The notes: a model not told the origin generated them from the sequence alone. A stretch of DNA of 52,994 nucleotides from an uncultured Rhodobiaceae bacterium (GCA_913051715.1 CAJXCG010000003.1:1-52994); one strand, 5' to 3'; positions 19,448 through 28,934 are shown, counted from the stretch's first letter. Program-made: numbers and translations.

Positions 19448-19524
19448 CGGGGCATGGCGCAGTCTGGTAGCGCACCTGGTTTGGGACCAGGGGGTCGCAA
19501 GTTCGAATCTTGCTGCCCCGACCA
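19448..19524 (+). tRNA. tRNA-Pro (anticodon TGG)
   Basis: CGGGGCA/TGCCCCG acceptor, anticodon arm CCTGG-TTTGGGA-CCAGG, GCAAG-TTCGAAT-CTTGC T arm, encoded ACCA. Confidence 0.95.
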
Positions 19525-19528
19525 AGTT

Positions 19529-20077
19529 TCACTCTTTTGGTAAAAAACCGAGCGCGCGCAAATCATCTTCGCTGATGCGGTGTATGCCTTGTGCATAATT
19601 TTTTGCGTTGCGAACATAAAAGGCGGCGTTCATTGCATTGGCGGGGCCGCTATCACGGGTTTTAACGAACTTGGCCGGGCTGCCGGCAATGATGGAATTA
19701 TCCGGAAAGCTGCTGCCTTCGGTAACGATGGCGTGGCCGGCGACAATACTGTTATTACCGATTGTCGCGCCGTCCATAATCGTTGCATTAATGCCGATCA
19801 GGCATTTATCGCCAATCGTGCAGCCATGCACCGTAACGTGATGGGTGATCGAACAATCGTCACCGATAATTGTCGGGGTCGTCGCGCCGACATGGATCAT
19901 CACGAAATCCTGAATATTGGTGCGCGCGCCGATTTCGATGTGAAACATCTCCGAGCGCATGACAGCATGCGGCCAGACCGAACTGTCCGCGCCCACAGTA
20001 ATATTGCCGAATAAAAGCGCGGTTTCATGCACCCAGGCGGTTTCATCGATTTTGATATTTTCTTTTTGAGATGACAT
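19529..20077 (-). CDS. Gamma-class carbonic anhydrase family protein (hexapeptide repeat)
   Basis: 'VGADSSVWPHAVMRSEMFHIEIGARTNIQDFVMIHV...HHVTVHGCTIGDKCLIGINATIMDGATIGNNSIVAGHAIVTEGSSFPDNSIIAGSPAKFVKT'. Confidence 0.92.
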   Translation of the reverse strand: MSSQKENIKIDETAWVHETALLFGNITVGADSSVWPHAVMRSEMFHIEIGARTNIQDFVMIHVGATTPTIIGDDCSITHHVTVHGCTIGDKCLIGINATIMDGATIGNNSIVAGHAIVTEGSSFPDNSIIAGSPAKFVKTRDSGPANAMNAAFYVRNAKNYAQGIHRISEDDLRALGFLPKE

Positions 20078-20264
20078 TGATGTCCTCCGCTACCCAATAC
20101 GCACTGACCTCACGCAAACCATAAGCCGCGCGAAAACCGAAAGATAGGCAAAAACACCAACCCGCAGCGCGGCCGGGGAGCAGGCGGCGGGACAAAAAAA
20201 CCACCAAGGCGAACACGCGAACCGAAATATGCGTTAGGTTAGCCGATAACTTATAGGTGCACAG

Positions 20265-21242
20265 ATGAAAAACAGCATAAAAGCGATTGAAATAAAGGCT
20301 TTTGGTGGGCCGGAAAACATGCAGCTTGTCGACAAGCCGCTGCCCGTACCGGGGCCGGGCGAAGTGCGCGTAAGGCTGCGCGCGATCGGTGTCAATTTGA
20401 TCGACACCTATCACCGAACCGGGCTTTACCCGATCCCGCTGCCGAGTGGTCTGGGCGTTGAAGGTGCGGGCGAGGTTGAGGCGGTGGGCGATGGGATTGA
20501 TTTGCCCGTCGGCGCGCGCGTTGCGATGACCATGGCTTTGGGCGCTTATGCCGAAGCAATTATTCTGCCCGCCGCTGCGCTTATTACGCTGCCCGACGCG
20601 GTCAGTTTTGAACAAGCCGCCGCCATATTGTTGAAAGGCATGACGGTAGATTATTTGTTTCATGACACATTTCCCCTAACGGGTGGCGAAACCGTGTTGT
20701 TTCATGCCGCTGCTGGCGGGGTCGGGCTCATCGCGTGCCAATGGGCGCGCCATATTGGTGTCAATCTGGTCGGCACGGCCTCGACGGATGAAAAATGCGC
20801 CCTCGCTGAAACCCATGGCGCCCAGATCTGTGTTTTGTCCGGCGCGCAAAATTTGCCCGAGAAGCTAAAAGCGCTGGCACCCGAAGGCGGTTTTCCGGTG
20901 GTTTACGATTCCGTCGGCAAAGACACCTATCGCCTGGGGCTGGAAGTTTTGGCCCCGCTCGGCACTTTTGCCAGCTTCGGCAATGCATCGGGCGCGATTG
21001 AGGCCGTTGCGCCGCAAGATTTGGCGGCCCATGGCTCGTTGAATTTCACCCGTCCGACCTTGGCAACATATATGGCCAAACCCGGCTGGTTGCAGCAATC
21101 ATCGGCTAAGGTTTTGCAACTCGTCGAAGACGGTGTGCTGTCGGTGGAGATTAACCAGCGCTATCGGCTGGCGGAGGCACAGCGCGTGCACGAAGATTTG
21201 GAAGCACGCGCAACCACGGGGTGTTCCATCATCACGCCGTAA
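20265..21242 (+). CDS. NADPH:quinone oxidoreductase (MDR superfamily)
   Basis: 'GPENMQLVDKPLPVPGPGEVRVRLRAIGVNLIDTYHRTGLYPIPLPSGLGVEGAGEVEAVG', 'LFHAAAGGVGLIACQWARHIG'. Confidence 0.92.
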   Translation: MKNSIKAIEIKAFGGPENMQLVDKPLPVPGPGEVRVRLRAIGVNLIDTYHRTGLYPIPLPSGLGVEGAGEVEAVGDGIDLPVGARVAMTMALGAYAEAIILPAAALITLPDAVSFEQAAAILLKGMTVDYLFHDTFPLTGGETVLFHAAAGGVGLIACQWARHIGVNLVGTASTDEKCALAETHGAQICVLSGAQNLPEKLKALAPEGGFPVVYDSVGKDTYRLGLEVLAPLGTFASFGNASGAIEAVAPQDLAAHGSLNFTRPTLATYMAKPGWLQQSSAKVLQLVEDGVLSVEINQRYRLAEAQRVHEDLEARATTGCSIITP

Positions 21243-21355
21243 ATGCTTGCCCGCGCCTTATCGCCGAGCCCGCTTTGTCATATCTCCGTGCCTAGCCTGT
21301 TGACGCACTCCCGCTTGCTTGCCAATCTAAACGCTCTTGTTGTGGGGAGGGCGTT

Positions 21356-22891
21356 ATGGACAAGTGCATTATCAGTGGCGACCGCCAAAGGTCGCATGAA
21401 GAGATACTTCAAAATGCGGCGCGCGCCGCGCGCGGCTTGGAGGAATCGTTGGGGCTGAAACTCGCCGACAGTGTTGCGATTTTCATGCGTAATGATTTCG
21501 GGGTTTTTGAAATGTCGCTGGCGGCGGCGGCATTGGGCGTCTATTCGGTTCCGGTGAACTGGCACTACACGGCGGATGAGGCCAATTATGTGCTGGATAA
21601 TTGCGGTGCCAAGGCGTTGATCATTCACGCCGACCTGTTGCCGCAAATCGCGGCCGGCATACCGGAGAGCTGCAAGGTGCTGGTCGTTGAGACGCCGCCC
21701 GAACTATGCGCCGCCTATCAGATTTCGGCAGAAGCCGCGAAAGTGCCGGCGGATGCAACGGGCTGGTATGACTGGCTCGGGCAGTTTGAACCGCTCGCGC
21801 CGCGCGATGTCGCCTCGCCGGGCGCAATGATATACACATCCGGCACGACAGGGCGTCCCAAAGGCGTGCGGCGCAATGCCGGCACTCCGGCGGAAATGGA
21901 AAATCTCTATGCCACCATCAATGAGGCCTTTGACATCGGCCCGGGTCGGCGCACGATTATCCCGGCGCCACTTTATCACTCGGCGCCGAATACCTATGCC
22001 ATTTTATGCGTGGTTATGGGCATGGACGAAACCGTGTTGATGCCCCGCTTTGACCCCGAGGAATTGCTGCGCCTCATAGAAAAGCATAAGACAACGCATC
22101 TTCAGACCGTGCCGACCATGTTTATCCGTATGCTGAAACTGCCCGAGGAACAGCGGATGAAATATGACACGAGCAGCTTGCAGTTTGTGGTGCATGCCGC
22201 CGCGCCGTGCCCGCCGGATGTAAAGCAGCAAATGATTGATTGGTGGGGACCAATCATCAATGAGTATTACGGTGCCACGGAAGTTGGCTCAGTTTCTTTT
22301 TTGACGGCGGAGCAATGGCTCAACCATCGTGGCTCGGTCGGCAAGGCCATGGCGAATTGCGAGATTATTATTCTCGACGATGACGGCAAGCGCGTGGACG
22401 CCCATGAAATTGGTGATGTTTATTGCCGCAATATGGGCGGGCCGGATTTCACCTATCATCTGGATGACGCCAAACGCCAAAAGGCCGAAACGCAGGGCCT
22501 CATCTCGGTCGGTGACATTGGCTATCTGGACGAAGACGGCTTTCTTTATCTGTGCGACCGACGCAATGACATGGTCATTTCCGGCGGCGTCAACATTTAC
22601 CCGGCCGAGATTGAAGCGGTGTTGATCAGCCATCCGGCCATTGCCGATTGCGCCGTATTCGGAATTCCGGACGAAGATTTCGGAGAAAGCCTGTGCGCGT
22701 GCGTGCAGATCGAGAGCGGGCAAAGCGTCACTGAAGACGATGTGCGCGGGCATGTGCGCGAATTTATGGCCGGATACAAAGTGCCGAAAATTGTCGATAT
22801 TCGCAAAGATTTGCCGCGCGAGGACAGCGGCAAGATTTTCAAGCGGAAACTGCGTGAGCCTTATTGGGCAGAGCAGAACAGGTCAATCTAG
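21356..22891 (+). CDS. Acyl-CoA synthetase (AMP-dependent ligase)
   Basis: 'AMIYTSGTTGRPKGVRRNAG', 'INEYYGATE', 'GDIGYLDEDGFLYLCDRRNDMVISGGVNIYPAEIE', 'LPREDSGKIFKRKLREPYW'. Confidence 0.93.
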   Translation: MDKCIISGDRQRSHEEILQNAARAARGLEESLGLKLADSVAIFMRNDFGVFEMSLAAAALGVYSVPVNWHYTADEANYVLDNCGAKALIIHADLLPQIAAGIPESCKVLVVETPPELCAAYQISAEAAKVPADATGWYDWLGQFEPLAPRDVASPGAMIYTSGTTGRPKGVRRNAGTPAEMENLYATINEAFDIGPGRRTIIPAPLYHSAPNTYAILCVVMGMDETVLMPRFDPEELLRLIEKHKTTHLQTVPTMFIRMLKLPEEQRMKYDTSSLQFVVHAAAPCPPDVKQQMIDWWGPIINEYYGATEVGSVSFLTAEQWLNHRGSVGKAMANCEIIILDDDGKRVDAHEIGDVYCRNMGGPDFTYHLDDAKRQKAETQGLISVGDIGYLDEDGFLYLCDRRNDMVISGGVNIYPAEIEAVLISHPAIADCAVFGIPDEDFGESLCACVQIESGQSVTEDDVRGHVREFMAGYKVPKIVDIRKDLPREDSGKIFKRKLREPYWAEQNRSI

Positions 22892-22925
22892 GCTTGAAGT
22901 CGGCAGCTTCACGCGCGTCGGCTGT

Positions 22926-24152
22926 TCACTCGGCCGCCCGCGCGTCGATAAATGCCTTCAGCCCGTCGTAAAATGCGTGCGTCTGGTCGTCATGAACCGC
23001 TACCCAGTCTGCTTCCCACGCGCTGGCGCGGGCAACCACGAGGTCGCGTGCGGGGTCGATGTAAAGGCTCTGGCCGCGGCTTCCATCGGCTTGAAACGCG
23101 CCATCGGCAAATGTCCACCAATGCAAGCCATAACCTTTGCGCCAGTTTTTATCGACTTTGCCATGGGCCAGATGCGGCGCGCTTGTGGTGGTCGCACCGG
23201 AAATCCAGCTATCGGATAAAAGCTGCGTGCCGTTCCAGCGCCCCCCTTGGCTGATAAACAGGCCGAAGCGCGCCCAGTCGTCGAGCGCGGCATTAAAAAA
23301 AGCGCCACCAATCTCGCGCCCGTTTGGCCCCGGTCGGTCGATCACCCAAAACGCATCATGCGTCATGCCGAGCGGTTGCCAGATTTTGGCCGACATGAAA
23401 TCGGCGGCAGACATTTTTGTTACGCGGGTCAGCAATTCGAGAAGGATCTGCGTTTCGGCTGTATTATAGTTAAAAACCGTGCCGGGCCGCGCCGCGCGCG
23501 GGTGGGCATGTGCCGCTTCAAACGCCGTTTTATTGTTCAAAACAACAGCGTTGAGTATAAAATTAATCGTGTCTTGGCTGGAATTATTGGCGCGGTCGTC
23601 AAATTGGATGCCCGACGACATTTGTAGGGCGTGCTTTATGGTGACGCCTGCATAATCGGTTTGGGCAAGCTCGGGCAGATAGGTTTCCAGCGGGTCGTTT
23701 ATATCAGCAATGAAACCGTCTTCGACGGCAAAGCCGATCAATGTTGACACAAAGGATTTAACCAGCGAATAGCTGGTAAAATGACTGTGCGGCCCGCTAC
23801 CCGCAGCATAATTTTCATACACAATTTTGCCCTTATGCAGGACGATCAGGCCAAGCGTTTCCATGTCGCGCATCATATTGTCGAGCGTGCGCGTTTGGCC
23901 TTGGAAGCTGTATGCGAAGCCGTTCAGGAAATTCGGGTCGCGTTCAAGTCTGGCGCTTTGCGCGCCGCGCGCGACGACACGGGTGGGAAATAATTCGCTG
24001 GTATTTTTTGCTGTCCAGACAATCTGATCTGTGTCGGTCAGGGCAACATAGCGCGCGATCACATCATGCGGCGGTAAAAACCGTGCAGTCAGTCCGATAA
24101 TCGCCAGCGCACCCAAAATGGCGGCGAATAAAATTTGTGCGATGCGCTTCAT
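22926..24152 (-). CDS. Beta-lactamase-family serine hydrolase, N-terminal signal/anchor
   Basis: SxxK motif in 'FTSYSLVKSFVSTLIGFAVEDG', 'YNTAETQILLELLTRVT', 'GRSQSLYIDPARDLVVARAS'-like C-terminus. Confidence 0.88.
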   Translation of the reverse strand: MKRIAQILFAAILGALAIIGLTARFLPPHDVIARYVALTDTDQIVWTAKNTSELFPTRVVARGAQSARLERDPNFLNGFAYSFQGQTRTLDNMMRDMETLGLIVLHKGKIVYENYAAGSGPHSHFTSYSLVKSFVSTLIGFAVEDGFIADINDPLETYLPELAQTDYAGVTIKHALQMSSGIQFDDRANNSSQDTINFILNAVVLNNKTAFEAAHAHPRAARPGTVFNYNTAETQILLELLTRVTKMSAADFMSAKIWQPLGMTHDAFWVIDRPGPNGREIGGAFFNAALDDWARFGLFISQGGRWNGTQLLSDSWISGATTTSAPHLAHGKVDKNWRKGYGLHWWTFADGAFQADGSRGQSLYIDPARDLVVARASAWEADWVAVHDDQTHAFYDGLKAFIDARAAE

Positions 24153-24210
24153 GAAACCATCATTGCAGGCTTCGCGCGGCCTGTTAATCGCAATTTAAGG
24201 GAAAGCTTGC

Positions 24211-24240
24211 GGATCAGGGAGAGAACTCTCCCCCTGATCC
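24211..24240 (-). terminator. Hairpin downstream of the 24251 minus-strand CDS (possible terminator, no clear U-tract)
   Basis: GGATCAGGGAGAG-aa-CTCTCCCCCTGATCC near-perfect inverted repeat. Confidence 0.45.
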
Positions 24241-24250
24241 ATGCGCTTGT

Positions 24251-24982
24251 TTATTCGCTTATAAATTCAGCGACGTTTTCGGTGGAGCCAGCAGCAATAG
24301 CGCTTTGGCCCATAATTGCACCGAGTTGGGTGCCGGCGCGGTTCATTTTGTTCTGGAACTTTTTCCAGTCATCCGTGCGCGTGGCCTTTTCGATCCAATT
24401 TTCATATTCGGCACGGCTTTCGTAAAGCGCGACCAAAATATGGGTTACACCCGCAGGTGCCCCTGCGCGCGTTGCAGCCAAAAAGGCACTGCCGGGAGCC
24501 GTTTTCCCCGTCTCGGAGGCCCGCCATTCCTGCATGGCGCGTACGGCCAGCGCGGGATTGGTAATGTTGAAATTATACGCCGTCCATTTGTTCAAGCCTG
24601 AGGAGGCTTCCCCATAGGTGCCGATGATGGCGTAATAGGTTGAGCCGAGATACTGACCAACGCCATTGAGCTTGCCGACAAATTGGGCAAACGCTTGATC
24701 GTTCACGCGGGCGTCCATTGTAGCTTCGGCTGCCGACGCGTCTTTGTAAAACACGGCAAAGTCATGAGTGGCGGGCGAGGCATCCATTTGGAACTGGTTG
24801 ATGTAGACAGCACCCGGCTCCCCACCTTTAAACATGCTCGGCGTGTCATAGGCGTTGAACGCCTCAACGACTTGGGCTTCTTTGCCCGGCTCAAACGCCC
24901 ATTGGTGGGAGATAAGAACCGGCGTGGCCAGCGCGCTGGTGGCAGCAAGACAACCTGCGAATATGGCTGAAATAAGTTTCAT
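24251..24982 (-). CDS. Secreted uncharacterised protein, predicted tandem dimeric alpha/beta-barrel-like domains (paralogue of 27265..28002)
   Basis: Signal peptide MKLISAIFAGCLAATSALAT; halves share 'THDFAVFYKDASAAE..' and 'THILVALYESRAEYE..'. Confidence 0.65.
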   Translation of the reverse strand: MKLISAIFAGCLAATSALATPVLISHQWAFEPGKEAQVVEAFNAYDTPSMFKGGEPGAVYINQFQMDASPATHDFAVFYKDASAAEATMDARVNDQAFAQFVGKLNGVGQYLGSTYYAIIGTYGEASSGLNKWTAYNFNITNPALAVRAMQEWRASETGKTAPGSAFLAATRAGAPAGVTHILVALYESRAEYENWIEKATRTDDWKKFQNKMNRAGTQLGAIMGQSAIAAGSTENVAEFISE

Positions 24983-25149
24983 GTACTTTTCCTTCAAAGA
25001 TTTGGGTTACGGGCAAATGCTATGGAAACTATTGGAAGCGAAAAACTCCAAAAAAAATGCGATTGGTCGGCGCCTTAGTCCGTCCAATTTCTCTTACAGC
25101 GCATAGTCGGCGCTGACAGGGGCTTTTCTTTCTGGCGTTAAGCGCAAGC

Positions 25150-25578
25150 TTATTTGGCTATATACACATCATGCGTCAGCGTTCGGTTTGCTGCGTCAAA
25201 CACGATTTTATCCAGATTTTGTGTGCCGTCATTAATTCTGAACAAAACATGCATGACGAATTTTGTGCCGTTACGATAGTAAGAGCCGGCGCCCGAGCCT
25301 AATGCGAGCGTGCCATCTTTCAGCGCGCCGCGACCTTCGCCCATGACGAGGCCACCTTTGCCATTGGCATCCGGCGTTAAAATATAGGTGAGGTAAACCC
25401 GACCATATTCGCCCATTGACCCTTCGGCACTTATTGTGCCGCTGGTCGGGGTAAGGTTGACGGAGGTTATATTCATCGGTGTGCTGGCTTGGCGCTGCTT
25501 GAAGGTGATGGATGTGTCGTCGGCAAGCGCGGCGCCGGTCATGCAGGTTACGAACAAGGCGATGAGTAGGTGTTTCAT
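25150..25578 (-). CDS. Secreted hypothetical protein
   Basis: Signal peptide MKHLLIALFVTCMTGAALA; no recognised domain in 'SITFKQRQASTPMNITSVNLTPTSGTISAEGSMGEYGRVYLTYIL...'. Confidence 0.6.
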   Translation of the reverse strand: MKHLLIALFVTCMTGAALADDTSITFKQRQASTPMNITSVNLTPTSGTISAEGSMGEYGRVYLTYILTPDANGKGGLVMGEGRGALKDGTLALGSGAGSYYRNGTKFVMHVLFRINDGTQNLDKIVFDAANRTLTHDVYIAK

Positions 25579-25774
25579 AATTTTCTCCCGAGCTGTCTTG
25601 AAGCTGGGTTCAGCCTTGCTGTCTGACCCAATTTTGTTAAGCCCAAATAAATTGGGTTTGGCAAAAGTTCGGCCTCACCATGCGCGCTCGCGTGCGTTGG
25701 CGGCATGTAATTGGCTTGCCTCCGATGAAACACTGCGATTAACTAAACATGTAGTTTGCTGAGGGGAGGCAATC

Positions 25775-27178
25775 ATGGATTACAAGTTACTTATTAACGG
25801 GCGCCTTGTGGATGGCGCTGGTACAATGCCGGTTCTCAATCCGGCGACCGAAGAGGTTTTGGCCGCGTGCCCGACCGCATCGGAAGCGCAACTCGATGAG
25901 GCGGTGGAGGCTGCCCAGGCTGCGTTCACCAGTTGGAAAAATACCACCATTGAAGAACGCCGCGCCAAATTGGGTGAGATCGCGGATATTATTGATGCCA
26001 ATAGCGAAGAACTGGCCCGCACACTTACGCAGGAGCAGGGCAAGCCGCTGGCTGATGCTATGGGCGAAATTGCGGGCGCGGCTTTGTTCTTCCGCTATTT
26101 CCAATCGCTCGACTTGCCGGTTGAAGTGCTGGAAGACAGCGACACACAACGGGTCGAAATTCACCGCAACCCGCTGGGTGTGATCGGTGCAATCATTCCG
26201 TGGAATTTTCCAATCATTTTGCTGGCGTTCAAAATGCCCGCCGCGCTTCTGGCCGGCAATTCGATTGTCATTAAGCCGGCCCCGACAACGCCTTTGTCGG
26301 CTTTGCATTTGGGTAGGCTGATTGCCGATGCCCTGCCGCCCGGTGTGGTCAACATCATTGCTGACAATAATGATCTGGGTGACAAGATCACCACGCATAA
26401 GGGTATCAGCAAAATTTCGTTTACCGGATCCACCGCGACGGGTGCACGGGTTATGGCTTCGGCCGCCAGCACGCTGAAGCGCATTACGCTGGAATTGGGC
26501 GGCAATGATGCCGGTATTATTATGGATGATGTCGATGTGGAGGCGGTTGCGCCGCAAATTTTCGACGGTGCGTTCGGTAATAATGGTCAGATCTGCATCG
26601 CCATGAAGCGCGTTTACGCCCATGAGTCGATTTACGACAAGCTGGTCGAACAGCTTGCCAAGCTCGCTGAAGAAGCCATTGTCGGCAATGGTCTGGAGCA
26701 GGGCACGCAACTGGGGCCGCTGCAAAACAAAATGCAGTTTGAGAAAGTCAAAGACTATATCGAAGACGGTCGCGCCAATGGCACGATTGTCGCCGGTGGC
26801 GATGTGCCGGAAGGCAAGGGGTACTTCATTCCGCCTACGATTGTACGCGATATTGACGATGACAGCCGACTGGTCAAAGAAGAACAGTTTGGCCCGGTTC
26901 TGCCGGTCATCAAATATGATGATGTCGACGAGGTTATCGCCCGCGCCAATGATTCCGATTACGGTCTTGGCGGATCGGTTTGGTCTTCAGATATTGATCG
27001 TGCTTACGAGGTCGCCAAAAAAGTCGACAGCGGCACTATTTGGGTCAACAAACATGCCGATTTGCAGCCGCATGTGCCGTTTGGCGGTATCAAAACATCG
27101 GGGATTGGCACCGAACTTGGCGTGGATGGCTTGAACGAGTTCACCCAACGCAAAGTCATTAACGTCGCCAAAGGCTGA
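25775..27178 (+). CDS. NAD(P)-dependent aldehyde dehydrogenase
   Basis: 'ITLELGGNDAGIIMDDVD', 'GQICIAMKRVYAHESIYD', 'IPWNFPIILLAFKMPAALLAGN', 'EEQFGPVLPV'; GGGGAGG RBS. Confidence 0.94.
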   Translation: MDYKLLINGRLVDGAGTMPVLNPATEEVLAACPTASEAQLDEAVEAAQAAFTSWKNTTIEERRAKLGEIADIIDANSEELARTLTQEQGKPLADAMGEIAGAALFFRYFQSLDLPVEVLEDSDTQRVEIHRNPLGVIGAIIPWNFPIILLAFKMPAALLAGNSIVIKPAPTTPLSALHLGRLIADALPPGVVNIIADNNDLGDKITTHKGISKISFTGSTATGARVMASAASTLKRITLELGGNDAGIIMDDVDVEAVAPQIFDGAFGNNGQICIAMKRVYAHESIYDKLVEQLAKLAEEAIVGNGLEQGTQLGPLQNKMQFEKVKDYIEDGRANGTIVAGGDVPEGKGYFIPPTIVRDIDDDSRLVKEEQFGPVLPVIKYDDVDEVIARANDSDYGLGGSVWSSDIDRAYEVAKKVDSGTIWVNKHADLQPHVPFGGIKTSGIGTELGVDGLNEFTQRKVINVAKG

Positions 27179-27216
27179 GCGCGCAGCGTTAGGTTAAATA
27201 TTGTATCGAAAAATGT

Positions 27217-27249
27217 GAGACACCCGGTCGCCCGGGTGTCTCATTATTT
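27217..27249 (+). terminator. Rho-independent terminator after the aldehyde dehydrogenase (possibly bidirectional)
   Basis: GAGACACCCGG-tcg-CCCGGGTGTCTC stem followed by ATTATTTTT, between convergent genes. Confidence 0.8.
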
Positions 27250-27264
27250 TTGCTCAATTTTTTC

Positions 27265-28002
27265 TTAGCGCATGCTGCTTAAATCGGACGAACCAAATTT
27301 CACCGGGCTTCGTGTCCAGTTGGTTCCCAAAATTGTCCGGTACTCGGCCAAGGCCGAGAAATCACGAACAAAAGTGGGGTCTGAGGCTGATTGACGGTTG
27401 AAATTCATGCCTTCAGCAAAGCTGTCATTTGCGAAAACAACAATATGCGACGCGCCCGGAGGGCCACCGGCAACAACCTGCCAAATATCAAATCCGCCCG
27501 GCAGACCGGCCATGACATCATTTTGCATCAGCTTGTCGAGTGCGCCCAGATAACCTGCCGGATTGGAAACCGACATCAAGCTCACCTGATAAGTGTCCGT
27601 GTCCTTTGGGTGTTTCCCATAGCCTTTCACATGCGTGTAGACAACTTCCGCGAGAAGATCGCCGGACGCATTGAGGGCTTTGCGGAAACGATCAAACTCT
27701 TCCGAATTTGCGAGGATGGCGGAATTTGCATCGAAGTCCTCGGCTTTGTCGTAAACCACAGCAAAAGAATGTGTCGTGGGATTATCGCCATTTGCCGTAT
27801 GCACGACAAACCACATTTTTCCCGGAAACTTGCTGAATGTTTCCGATTGGGTGAATTTTTCGATCGCGGCGACAAATTTTTTCTCGTTTTGCGGTTCGAC
27901 ACGCCACGAATAGTCAATCCACATGACTTGGGCTTGAGCGGCGCCGACAAATAAAATGCACGACGCGAAAAAGGCCGAAATAATGGTCTTAAGTTTTGAC
28001 AT
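27265..28002 (-). CDS. Secreted uncharacterised protein, paralogue of 24251..24982
   Basis: Signal peptide MSKLKTIISAFFASCILFVGAAQA; 'NPTTHSFAVVYDKAEDFDAN...NSEEFDRFRKALNASGDLL' aligns with 'SPATHDFAVFYKDASAAEAT...NDQAFAQFVGKLNGVGQYL' of the paralogue. Confidence 0.65.
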   Translation of the reverse strand: MSKLKTIISAFFASCILFVGAAQAQVMWIDYSWRVEPQNEKKFVAAIEKFTQSETFSKFPGKMWFVVHTANGDNPTTHSFAVVYDKAEDFDANSAILANSEEFDRFRKALNASGDLLAEVVYTHVKGYGKHPKDTDTYQVSLMSVSNPAGYLGALDKLMQNDVMAGLPGGFDIWQVVAGGPPGASHIVVFANDSFAEGMNFNRQSASDPTFVRDFSALAEYRTILGTNWTRSPVKFGSSDLSSMR

Positions 28003-28173
28003 AGTCTTCTCCAGTTCTAGAACCCTCAAAGTGTTTGCAAAAAGCGCTGGAATTAAAAGACCAAAATATTTGATCTAGAAATCAAAAATTTCCTTCGATG
28101 CGTAAATACTTCTTTTTTTGTTCGCGCACCTCTGCCAGAGTTTAGCGGGTTAAATTTTATAGCGAGGTAGGTT

Positions 28174-28707
28174 ATGCGAGGACGAGTGCTTGCCATATTT
28201 GGCATGTTGATTGTGAGTGGTGTGGTTTTAACCGCGCCGAAAGAGGCCCATGCCCTGACAAATGATGAAAAGATAGCGTTGGCAAAATCAGCCGCGCCAA
28301 GTTTCATTAGCGACAAGGCTACGGTTTTGGATGAAGCGGGCAAGGTGTTGTCCAAAGGCAGCAATGGCTGGACGTGCAATCCGGGCGTGCCGCCCAAATA
28401 TGAAAATCCCATGTGTAATGATGCGATCTGGCAAGAACTAATGGCCGCGCTCAACGCCAAGAAACCGTTTAGTACGGATACGCTCGGGTTTTCATATATG
28501 CTGCAGGGCGATGCACCGATCGACAATGACGATCCGTATAACACGGATCAATCAAAGGGCTCGTGGGTCAAAGAAGGCCCGCATATTATGATTGTCGGGC
28601 CCAAGGGAAGCGTTGATAAAATCTCAAGCAGTTTCGAGAGCGGCGACCCTTACGTCATGTTCAGAGGCACTGACTACGAACACATTATGTTGCAAATCTC
28701 GCGGTGA
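28174..28707 (+). CDS. Secreted hypothetical protein
   Basis: Signal peptide ending APKEAHA; 'SKGSNGWTCNPGVPPKYENPMCNDAIWQELMAALNAKKP...GFSYMLQGDAPIDNDDPYNTDQSKGSWVKEGPHIMIVGP'. Confidence 0.65.
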   Translation: MRGRVLAIFGMLIVSGVVLTAPKEAHALTNDEKIALAKSAAPSFISDKATVLDEAGKVLSKGSNGWTCNPGVPPKYENPMCNDAIWQELMAALNAKKPFSTDTLGFSYMLQGDAPIDNDDPYNTDQSKGSWVKEGPHIMIVGPKGSVDKISSSFESGDPYVMFRGTDYEHIMLQISR

Positions 28708-28749
28708 AATTTGCCCTAGCGGCGAAGATTATCCGGAATTTCGGACATG

Positions 28750-28777
28750 GGCGGGGGCTTGCGCTCCCGCCTTTTGT
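28750..28777 (+). terminator. Rho-independent terminator after the 28174 CDS
   Basis: GGCGGGGGC-ttgc-GCTCCCGCC followed by TTTTGTT. Confidence 0.7.
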
Positions 28778-28934
28778 TCGCTGCATCAAATAGCTGTGAC
28801 GCATAGCCCCATCAAATAACAGTTGAAAATCTGCTGCGCTATCGGGTGAAATAAGGACGAATGAAACAATCGTGTGATACGGGCCGTGCGTAGAGCAATC
28901 TGGGCTAAATTTTGTCTGGCGGGCGAGGGGGGAA

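Noticed and set aside
19114-19617. Minus-strand ORFs with GQQDSNLRPPGPKPGALPDCA and GAARFELATPWSQTRCATRLRHAPT
   Set aside because: Also translation artefacts across the reverse complement of tRNA-Pro(TGG).
22641-23219. 192-aa plus-strand ORF spanning the end of the acyl-CoA synthetase and the opposite beta-lactamase-family gene
   Set aside because: Overlaps two confident genes in wrong frame/strand; no domain.
25787-26725. 312-aa minus-strand ORF opposite the aldehyde dehydrogenase
   Set aside because: Antisense to a well-conserved ALDH; composition consistent with a shadow ORF.
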